Shown here one piece after another: positions 27,001-31,054 of a stretch of 31,054 nt of DNA. Under the pieces are notes generated by a model. It was not told the origin of the DNA. It saw nothing but the letters and a program-made list of their open reading frames with translations, and did no database searches. Every line of letters starts with the position of its first letter. The first letter of the stretch is position 1. This stretch comes from Anaerolineae bacterium (GTDB lineage Bacteria; Chloroflexota; Anaerolineae; B4-G1; SLSP01), in contig JAFGSL010000118.1 of the NCBI GenBank assembly GCA_016934645.1, forward strand, positions 1 to 31,054, written 5' to 3'. A program made the translations under genes and the position numbers.

Positions 27001-27079
27001 CAGCGTGGGCAGGTGTAGTTTGGAGGGAGAGGGTCAAGATGATAACACCAATACACAATAAAAATGTTTTACCTTTCAT
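21098..27079 (-). CDS. Giant exported multidomain protein with C-terminal membrane anchor
   Basis: A 1993-residue surface protein. A signal peptide (1-27, cleavage after AHA) is followed by a GATase/ThuA-like segment, a polysaccharide-deacetylase (NodB-like) segment around TFRLDDDEG (about 262), a DUF4082-like domain (about 600-745), a Big_5/SbsA-type Ig domain (about 746-863), a second GATase-like part (about 870-975), a second NodB-like segment with VVMTGDDH (about 1118), a purple-acid-phosphatase-N/FnIII-like domain (about 1450-1543), a LamG-like sandwich (about 1583-1743) and an FnIII-like domain (about 1850-1950). A membrane segment (about 1965-1985) and the tail RKRRV end it. ATG at 27079 has AAGGAGA at a spacing of eight. 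Such proteins are often linked to extracellular polysaccharide, but catalytic activity is uncertain because the NodB His motifs are incomplete. Confidence 0.88.
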   Translation of the reverse strand: MKGKTFLLCIGVIILTLSLQTTPAHAAPRQQASTTPNAEALVLVNSSSSAYPDFQHFIQPYLDQLGVPYTVLDIATTAVGSDIEDYAVILVGHRLLDAGTTYLDATEEGYISMAVANGTGLINFDNDLSSNGNTGRYIFIADIFGYSYTSQPSGADVDFPTLSHYITEYHYGGEDIETATMTLADITLPSDVTAIANAGGDPFLAITEYGEGRAVQWGSYDWMSHNVLGPVSGLDDLVWRSIVWAARKPFVMQGMPPFVTFRLDDDEGPFDWVHAANDYGYKPWIGFFLNGIDETEATDLQGLVAAGNATASIHSFDGDTWFYFNHTPGTNFDDTTVTVNFTAGSNWHTTHNIPISKLVIAHYYELGTNVFDELLDWGVEFVGIPMLPGQNYEGNVWLEGGPFRLNGETETIVDEPAYYADFLEIPGHSELDNQIFNCLSEPRDVTGYDWYPYNDDIPHSIRQGTAILGRGLSAMQLATLYTHYSQIVPISDANFRAMLSGINANIAGYNPEFVTLDYACQYVRAMYTSDITQADYNPNTRELSVSFSGTTDMDTRFYVFTESAGVITHTLASVEQFSDPATVNLTLDPTVTYSLWDLTPTVGDDSEDGSAANLGVKFRSSQDGYITGLRFYKHELNTGTHVGILWTDTGIELDRVTFTNETDYGWQEATFAAPIPIYADTLYVASYYAPTGHYASTPGYFTADYENPPLTAPASDSVGGNGVYAYGATAFPNQTSDQANYWVDVVFATDIGPDTSPPRVISRSPAPDSSGADIEGDVTATFIENINPDTVSSSTFELRDPSNALISAVISYDAGTRTATLNPDIALDHNTTYQATLQGGTGGIIDLAGNPLANDVTWSFITATLPPEEGTGGPILIITDANNLFTYYYAEILRTEGLNAFFVADISEVDATFLADYDVVILSEMALTSGQVTLLTDWVNAGGNLIAMRPDAQLAGLLGLTSVGTTLSNTYLLVDTIAAPGEGIVGETMQYHGTADAYTLNGATALAMLYADATTPTSYPAATTRNVGANGGQAMAFTFDLARSIVYTRQGNPAWAGDERDGTSPIRSDDMFYGDDIDDPQPDWVNLDKVAIPQADEQQRWLANMITWATLDRIPLPRFWYFPRGEKAVVVMTGDDHNSDNIDDRFDYFISRSPTGCSVDDWECIRATAYTYPNNLFGSQAAAYEAEGFETAVHVTSDCEDYTTIAELAGYYTDQLDSFAVQAPDVSAPTTVRFHCVVWSDWDSQPLAQLAHGIRLDTDYYYRPTAWVDDRPGMFTGSGMPMRFAQQDGTMIDVYQATTQMSDEAEQTYPYTVDTLLDRALGTEGYYGAFVANIHIDNLYSQSSAEHIITSAINSGVPVVSARQLLTWWDGHNTSSFRNLSWSGNTLNFSVSAGAGANGLQAMVPVHSAVGPLSSITLDGSPVTYSVETIKGVEYAFFTADVGVYVANYTPDTVGPVISDVSATPDGISHAIVTWTTDQISDSRVDYGTTPAALTHNTSARALVTAHSIELSGLSLNTTYYYRVTSKDRYGNTTTYPPLGVDPLNFKMPEAAVTDTSVDDFGAGTLTCTYVAATDDGEIILAPTVGAEFYGTTLPTGWTEQTVWQTGGTSTVSGGQLIVNGALVVTDASYAPGRVLEFEATFGEAAWQHVGFGQDLSNANHQSWAIFSTHDTTYELRARTLYNGGAEHTMTIPGDWLGSPHLYRIEWLSDRVLYYIDGVLQHTENIAISASMRPVVSDDEVGGSAVSVDWMRMSPYATPCTFESRIFDAGGPADWLDLDWTGQQPSNTTVAFETRTGNTPSPDGSWSEWGTVNSPIVSPIGQYMQYRATLSTSSADQTPAVDDVTITYNNVPTAVTLAWFTATAEENRVYLEWETAIELDNLGFNLYRSETVEGPYTKLNTVLIPTQNPGSVFGAIYTWLDTDVQPGITYYYKLEDIDTNGIATLSEPVRALLEAVPTALKVQSFVARNSGGYIALGLIAMAVMVTISRKRRV

Positions 27080-27186
27080 CGTTGTATTCTCCTTCTAAAA
27101 TTCTTCTCACTGTGAACAATAATAGGTACGCTTGGGGCATGTCGTACCAGGAACGATACTCTGCCTGGTATCAACCTGTATCATAA

Positions 27187-27222
27187 AACAAACAAGGCAA
27201 GACTGCGCCCGCCTTGTTTGTT
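27187..27222 (-). terminator. Terminator-like hairpin in the leader (possible attenuator)
   Basis: AACAAACAAGGC and GCCTTGTTTGTT form a perfect 12-bp stem around a 12-base loop. On the minus strand the second arm runs into TTATGATA, giving a U-rich tail. It lies downstream of the promoter at 27489-27517, so it is either an attenuator for the exported protein gene or the distant terminator of the HAD gene. Confidence 0.6.
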
Positions 27223-27480
27223 ATTGTACGACTCAAGCTTAGCTTTACCGGTTGCTTACTGGAAATGCTATTTCTAACCCACTCGGTTATAAGAAGCTGC
27301 TTAAGATCGTAATTAATGTTGTTTTTTTGCGGTATCTTCTGTACTTGTTGTTTCTTGCGAAGATTTGCCGTAAATTATTGCTGTGAAGAATTTTAAATGT
27401 GCTTTTATTTGATTTTGGCTGATTTCTCTTTGTTTTGCGTTGTTATTTGATTGCATTAACAAAGCAAAATTATAGCTTGA

Positions 27481-27517
27481 TCTAACTTATCTTACCATTA
27501 TAAGTTAGAATTGTCAA
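27481..27517 (-). promoter_or_regulatory. Promoter with overlapping perfect palindrome (operator)
   Basis: On the minus strand TTGACA (27517-27512), 17 bases, then TAAGAT (27494-27489) form a near-consensus promoter. TCTAACTTAT (27481-27490) and ATAAGTTAGA (27500-27509) are perfect ten-base inverted arms with a nine-base centre that cover the -10 box and spacer, as a repressor site would. Confidence 0.7.
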
Positions 27518-27536
27518 GAGACGACTTGTTCATTGT

Positions 27537-28388
27537 TCACTCACTCGTCAAGAATTGGCACAACTCAACGTGATGTAAAAAATCTATCACAATCAGGTCA
27601 GCGCCTGCGTCCAACAGGCGCTGACGTTTGCGTGGATTGAGTCCCCGTCGCTGTTCTTCGTCCGCGGCGACACCGAGCGCCAGCGCGCCACGCTCGCGGG
27701 CGTGGCGGATCTCCACCGGGCCATCGCCGACGACCAGAAGTTCGCTGCCGTGCATTTTGTAGTGATCGAGGATGTGTTCGATGATCCGCTCTTTTGTGTA
27801 CGCTTCAGTAGCGTCGCGTGCGCCGTAAACGTGATCCCCGAATAACGCACGGACACCCAGAGCGTTTGCTTCTTCAACGACGTAGTCGTGATCGGTGCCG
27901 CTCGCCAGATAGAGCGTGACGTCGCGTTCGCGCAGGCTGTGGAGGAAGTCGCGCGCTCCAGCGATCATCAGCGTGTCACGGGCGGCTTGAGAGCCATCCA
28001 TTTGACGGATACGCTCGCGCACGGGTTTCAGCAGCCGCTCGTTGTAGATATGCTTGTACTCGCGGGCGGTTTTGGGATCGCGGGCAAAGCCGTAGCGCCG
28101 CACGGCTTCTTCAAGCCACTGCATCTGCTTGATTGTGAGAATGCCTGTGGAGCGATCCACGTACTCGACGACTTCCGCTTCGATCTCCGGGGCTGGGCGA
28201 TGTCCGTCGCAGATCATCTCCACCATCATCGGGATCATAATCGTCTCCCACCCACGGCGAATGACGGAAATTGTGCCATCAAAGTCGAAAAGCGCGTGGC
28301 GTACTCGCCGTAACTGCGCGGACGGATTCACGACTTCGAGCCAGTCCAGCGGGGGTAAGTTGGCGGCGGTATGTATAGGATTTTGCAT
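27537..28388 (-). CDS. HAD-superfamily phosphatase
   Basis: A 283-residue soluble hydrolase. Motif I is DFDGT (nucleophile D35, general acid D37), motif II is in LYLASGTD, a Lys-containing motif III is near KERIIEHIL, and motif IV is VVGDGPVEI. A helical cap lies between motif I and motif II, the arrangement of phosphoglycolate-phosphatase-like C1 HADs. The ATG at 28388 with AAGGA (28396-28400) at a spacing of seven is preferred over the upstream ATG at 28418. It lies just downstream of a PfkB kinase in the same orientation, with a hairpin between, so its substrate is probably a sugar phosphate related to that pathway. The substrate itself cannot be read from the sequence. Confidence 0.9.
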   Translation of the reverse strand: MQNPIHTAANLPPLDWLEVVNPSAQLRRVRHALFDFDGTISVIRRGWETIMIPMMVEMICDGHRPAPEIEAEVVEYVDRSTGILTIKQMQWLEEAVRRYGFARDPKTAREYKHIYNERLLKPVRERIRQMDGSQAARDTLMIAGARDFLHSLRERDVTLYLASGTDHDYVVEEANALGVRALFGDHVYGARDATEAYTKERIIEHILDHYKMHGSELLVVGDGPVEIRHARERGALALGVAADEEQRRGLNPRKRQRLLDAGADLIVIDFLHHVELCQFLTSE

Positions 28389-28404
28389 TGGGGGTTCCTT
28401 TTTT

Positions 28405-28466
28405 CTCAACGGATTCAACAGATTTTAACGGAAAAAACTTCCGTTTGATCCGTTCAATCCGTTGAG
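28405..28466. repeat. Long imperfect hairpin overlapping the kinase stop codon
   Basis: CTCAACGGATT (28405-28415) pairs perfectly with AATCCGTTGAG (28456-28466), and the inner parts (AACGGAA with TTCCGTT) pair too, giving a stem of about 28 bases. It overlaps the TGA (28454-28456) of the kinase and ends five bases before the HAD ribosome binding site on the minus strand. A related unit (21 of 26 identical) occurs at 2760-2785. Confidence 0.75.
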
Positions 28467-29494
28467 GATTCTGCCAGCTCGAAGCGTGCCAGGATTTCTT
28501 CTGGCGTTGCGGTGCCGGTCTGGTTGAGCTTTTCGACGGTGACGGACGCAGCCAGGTTTGCCAGTTCGCCAGCCTCCCACGGACTCGCGCCCGCGCTGAG
28601 AGCGCCCGCCAGCGCAGCGATGAAAGTATCCCCTGCGCCCACAGGATCGAGCGGCGGATGCGTCGGTCCGGCGGGAAGGTGTCGCGCTTGACCTTCGGCG
28701 TAGACGAGCACGCCGTCCTCGGAGAGCGTCACGAAGACCGGGCGTCCTGTCCTCGCGCTCAGTTTCGCGGCGACGTCACCCAATGCCTCGCGCGGTACAC
28801 TGCGCGGATCGCGGCCCGGTTCGACGGCGGCGATGGCCTCGACCCAGTTGGGCTTCAGCACCATCGCCTCATACTCCCCGATGCGCAGCCGCGAATCCAC
28901 CAGGAAAACCTTTTCGGGATGCGAAAGCGCCATCGCGTTCAGGGCCGCGCGCACGCGGGGGCTGATGATACCGTTGACTTCGAGCTGGTCTGCGACCAGG
29001 AGCGCGTCCAGGTCTGGGAGATCCTGTGTCACTTTAACGAGTAGTGCATCCTCAAGATCGGGAGTGAGTGGTGCAGCGTTCTCAAAGTCGACACGAGCGT
29101 CCTCTTGCTGTGAATCGTAGCCCATCAGCATTGGTTTGATGTACGTCGTGGTAAAGCGCTCCGGCGTGATGACCAGGCGCGTTGCGTCGATGCCGCGATC
29201 CGTCATCACCTGGCGGAGGAGCGCGCCGCGCCAGTCGTCGCCGAAGACGGAGAAGACGGTGACGTGGCCCACGCCCAGCGCTTTGAGATTGTCGGCGACG
29301 TTGGCCCCGGCACCCGGCGCGTAGACCTCGCGGACGACGGGCCGGGCAAAACGTGGCGTCTCCCGCGAAAGAAACGAGCGCGTCATATCGGCGTACCAGT
29401 AGGCGTCGAGGCCCAGGTCGCCGACAACGCCGATGTGGCGGGAGCGGCAGCAGGCGAGGATCTCTTTCAAACGTGTTTTTGTCAAATTTTGCAT
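28454..29494 (-). CDS. PfkB-family sugar kinase (RfaE domain I-like)
   Basis: A 346-residue ribokinase-fold kinase that transfers phosphate from ATP to a sugar or sugar phosphate. Seen: the N-terminal GDLGLDAYW strand, the GAGANVADNLKALG segment (PfkB signature 1 region), and signature 2 DPVGAGDTFIAALAGAL with the catalytic Asp. The N-terminal layout resembles the kinase half of HldE/RfaE, but the C-terminal nucleotidyltransferase domain is absent. ATG at 29494 is chosen over GTG at 29500; neither has a strong ribosome binding site. The HAD phosphatase downstream recalls the heptose-phosphate kinase and phosphatase pair of ADP-heptose synthesis, which is only a suggestion. It follows the GNAT remnant by 16 bases. 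Confidence 0.9.
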   Translation of the reverse strand: MQNLTKTRLKEILACCRSRHIGVVGDLGLDAYWYADMTRSFLSRETPRFARPVVREVYAPGAGANVADNLKALGVGHVTVFSVFGDDWRGALLRQVMTDRGIDATRLVITPERFTTTYIKPMLMGYDSQQEDARVDFENAAPLTPDLEDALLVKVTQDLPDLDALLVADQLEVNGIISPRVRAALNAMALSHPEKVFLVDSRLRIGEYEAMVLKPNWVEAIAAVEPGRDPRSVPREALGDVAAKLSARTGRPVFVTLSEDGVLVYAEGQARHLPAGPTHPPLDPVGAGDTFIAALAGALSAGASPWEAGELANLAASVTVEKLNQTGTATPEEILARFELAESSTD

Positions 29495-29510
29495 TCCCAC
29501 GGCTTTATTC

Positions 29511-29822
29511 TCATCTTTCTAGCCCCAGTGCATCTGTAGCGAACCCATTGGGATATCTGTCTTTCCACTCTTCTCGCAGGACTCCATAGCCCACCGCGTC
29601 ATAGTATTCGCCCTCGACAATCACCGCCTTGCGATAGCACACTTCTTCAAGAAACCCCAATTTCCTGGCCAGCCCCACCATCTGCACATTTCCCGACCAC
29701 GTACCCACACCGAACCGCACGATCTCAGGTAAGGTGTCGAACACGTGTTCGGTCCACAAGCCCAGTGCTTCAAACCCCAGCCCTTTTCCCCGATTGTGTG
29801 GATCATAGATGTCAATGCCCAC
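29511..29822 (-). pseudogene. Truncated GNAT acetyltransferase (RimJ/RimL-like) remnant
   Basis: The frame encodes the C-terminal part of a RimL-type N-acetyltransferase: GIDIYDPHNRGKGLGFEAL contains the acetyl-CoA-binding R-G-K-G-L-G loop, followed by WSGNVQMVGLARKLGF and GEYYDAVGYGVLREEW. About 70-80 N-terminal residues of the fold are missing and an in-frame TGA lies just upstream. A different frame upstream carries a piece, NEPIGG, that fits the expected preceding strand, so a deletion plus frameshift is likely. A GTG at 29822 with GGAGG just before could still allow a short product. Probably inactive. Confidence 0.7.
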
Positions 29823-29879
29823 GTTCCTCCAATTGGTTCATTTAGCATTTCCTCCAAGCTTCCATGAAGTGGCTAGACC

Positions 29880-29925
29880 ACCTAACGGGCCGCGAGTTGA
29901 GTTGATTGCCAAGCCTCCGCCCGTT
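29880..29925. other. attC-like half site or remnant
   Basis: ACCTAAC (29880-29886), which reads GTTAGGT on the minus strand and fits the integron GTTRRRY core, is followed by GGGCCGCGAGTTGAGTTGA. AACGGGC (29884-29890) and GCCCGTT (29919-29925) form inverted arms. The opposite core TGTGAAC does not match RYYYAAC, and the expected mirror half is missing. It sits just upstream of the GNAT remnant, as a cassette boundary would. Low confidence. Confidence 0.25.
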
Positions 29926-29957
29926 CACAGGCGCGCGGCGCAAGGACTAAAGTAAAC

Positions 29958-30965
29958 CTACCATTTTAGAATAATCGGTAGATAGATATTAGAATTCTTG
30001 GCAAAATCTTGAAAACTATAAGCTTGAGTGATGTGGGCTGCAGGCTGATAGTCAACTAGCGTTCCGTTCTCGTCTAGGAAAGCTACAGATGTGACCTGGT
30101 AAGGCCCGTCAATTCGATGCTGAGAGATGCTGACACCCGCAAAGTCCAAAATAATATTATTGGTCCCGGCTAATAATTCTGTGTCTTGAATAATGCTGGT
30201 AATCGTTTTCCATTCGTTATCTTTCAGTGTAGCTAGATGACGATAAATTCCTGGTTGATCTACTGCTATCTGAAATTCTACCCGAAGGTAATCATAATCC
30301 CCGTTACCGTCTGTGTCTATTCCCTGATCAGTGTAACTACTGGCGTTAATAGTAGTGCCACTATGCTGAAATTCATCATAACTATAAGAATTTGTTATGT
30401 AAGCGTTGTAAACGAAATCAATCCGGTTTCTATTTGCGTCTTCTACACGAAGAGCCTTTAACTTATAGGGGCCATTTTCACGGCGATGGAAAATGAGTTG
30501 TCCATCAAAGTCCAAATACACATTTTGGCTGCCCGTGGTTAACGTGACTGTTTTGCTAGCTACTGCTATAGCTTCTGAACCTTCAAGTTCACCTGTGATA
30601 GTATAGGTGCCAGATTTATGTACATCAAGACTCACATTAACCCGCAAGAGATCGTATAGGCCATCAGAATTGATGTCAATACCTGTATCGTTGAAGTTCT
30701 CTGTAAACGCAGCACTAAAGGGATCAAAGTCAGTATATTGGTAGGCAGAAGTAGTATGTACATTGTCTACCGCATCGACTAGAGAATTATCATCTACCAC
30801 CCGTAATTCCACGCGAGATAGATTGTATGGGCCGTCAAGTCCGTTAGCGCGAATGATGAGGCCATTGAAAAGCAAGTCCACAGTGTGAGTTCCTACACCC
30901 AGCGTCGCCCCGGTGCTTGCCCAGACAACCTCTGTACCCGATCCATCCTCTAACCAAGCGACCAC
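29958..30965 (-). CDS. Secreted beta-repeat protein, N-terminally broken, with YLPIILK tail
   Basis: A 335-residue frame made of about three copies of a 110-residue beta module with signature D.G.YD.LRV, HRR/IDGPY.L....V.D.N, and a spacer ending in SY/AY..DF (about 1-85, 88-200, 200-320). The Asp-rich turns (DINSDGLYD, DTDGNGDYD) look like Ca2+-binding loops. The C-terminus NIYLPIILKW matches the YLP-hydrophobic-K/R tail common on exported Chloroflexota proteins. There is no signal peptide: the frame begins inside a module at GTG 30965 and a TGA lies nine bases upstream at 30972-30974. So it is either the 3' part of a gene broken by a frameshift or a stop, or a sequencing error. Function unknown; probably extracellular binding. 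Confidence 0.65.
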   Translation of the reverse strand: MVAWLEDGSGTEVVWASTGATLGVGTHTVDLLFNGLIIRANGLDGPYNLSRVELRVVDDNSLVDAVDNVHTTSAYQYTDFDPFSAAFTENFNDTGIDINSDGLYDLLRVNVSLDVHKSGTYTITGELEGSEAIAVASKTVTLTTGSQNVYLDFDGQLIFHRRENGPYKLKALRVEDANRNRIDFVYNAYITNSYSYDEFQHSGTTINASSYTDQGIDTDGNGDYDYLRVEFQIAVDQPGIYRHLATLKDNEWKTITSIIQDTELLAGTNNIILDFAGVSISQHRIDGPYQVTSVAFLDENGTLVDYQPAAHITQAYSFQDFAKNSNIYLPIILKW

Positions 30966-31054
30966 GTAGTATCAGTAGATCGCAATCAAAGGCCTCCAGG
31001 AATAGAAATGACCAGGGATAAACCTAAGCGCTGTTTGACCATTTCCCATAACCA
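30966..31054 (-). other. Window edge, probably upstream part of the broken repeat gene
   Basis: A shifted minus-strand frame reads LEAFDCDLLILR just upstream of the TGA, loosely like the DGLYDLLRV part of the repeat module. This suggests that the gene continued across here before a frame change. Nothing else is visible. Confidence 0.25.

Larger units (their letters stand above)
27080..27536 (-). promoter_or_regulatory. AT-rich leader and promoter region of the giant exported protein
   Basis: This 457-base gap has no gene. On the minus strand it holds a promoter at 27517-27489, about 400 nt of AT-rich leader, a terminator-like hairpin (27187-27222), and a smaller hairpin TACCAGG/CCTGGTA (27145-27170, 12-base loop) before the AAGGAGA binding site. 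The leader length and the hairpins suggest control after transcription starts. Confidence 0.55.

Noticed and set aside
29621..29857. Alternative minus-strand frame over the GNAT remnant
   Set aside because: Only its first residues (NEPIGG) fit the family; the rest is a shadow of the GNAT frame.
1..31054. CRISPR array, insertion sequence or transposase
   Set aside because: No regularly spaced identical repeats and no transposase-like protein were seen on either strand.

Overview
The window looks like a chromosomal segment of a filamentous or otherwise complex Gram-positive-like bacterium, most likely a member of the Chloroflexota (Anaerolineae or relatives). This placement is inferred from gene content and style: a single-gene ChlI/ChlD chelatase with a frameshift, a glycine-rich RRM protein, giant STAND/WD40/PPC proteins, huge secreted beta-sandwich proteins and a YLPIILK-type C-terminal tail. 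No rRNA or other decisive marker is present.

Layout. Positions 1-7432 are ordinary plus-strand genes: the 3' part of metG, an RRM RNA-binding protein with its own promoter and a strong terminator, a small TPR-like membrane protein behind a structured leader, a ChlI/ChlD-type chelatase gene split by a probable programmed -1 frameshift, and an OmpR/PhoR-type two-component pair. A 20/19-nt inverted repeat fills the gap between the chelatase gene and the response regulator.

Positions 7599-18211 (minus strand) hold the most interesting part: three genes in the order CHAT protease-FGE/C-type-lectin fold protein, SIR2-like protein, and a 2467-residue transmembrane STAND NTPase with 14 WD40 blades, nine PPC-type repeats and a small C-terminal barrel. 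The last two genes overlap by ATGA. The module has the parts of the NTPase-centred conflict (defence or programmed cell death) systems described in multicellular bacteria, but the domain combination, the single membrane segment and the degenerate catalytic motifs are unusual. Its base composition by eye is more AT-rich than the flanking genes.

Positions 18692-27079 carry envelope or extracellular proteins: a plus-strand VIT-VWA secreted protein and a convergent minus-strand 1993-residue exported multidomain protein with a C-terminal membrane anchor. The latter has a well-formed promoter overlapped by a perfect palindrome and a long leader with a terminator-like hairpin. Positions 27537-29494 hold a HAD phosphatase and an RfaE-like PfkB sugar kinase that probably act in one sugar-phosphate pathway. 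The right end carries a decayed GNAT acetyltransferase gene next to an attC-like half site, and an N-terminally broken secreted repeat protein.

How the parts may work together: the CHAT, SIR2 and STAND proteins plausibly form one sensor-switch-effector unit; the HAD and PfkB pair plausibly forms a sugar phosphorylation and dephosphorylation step; the other genes look independent.
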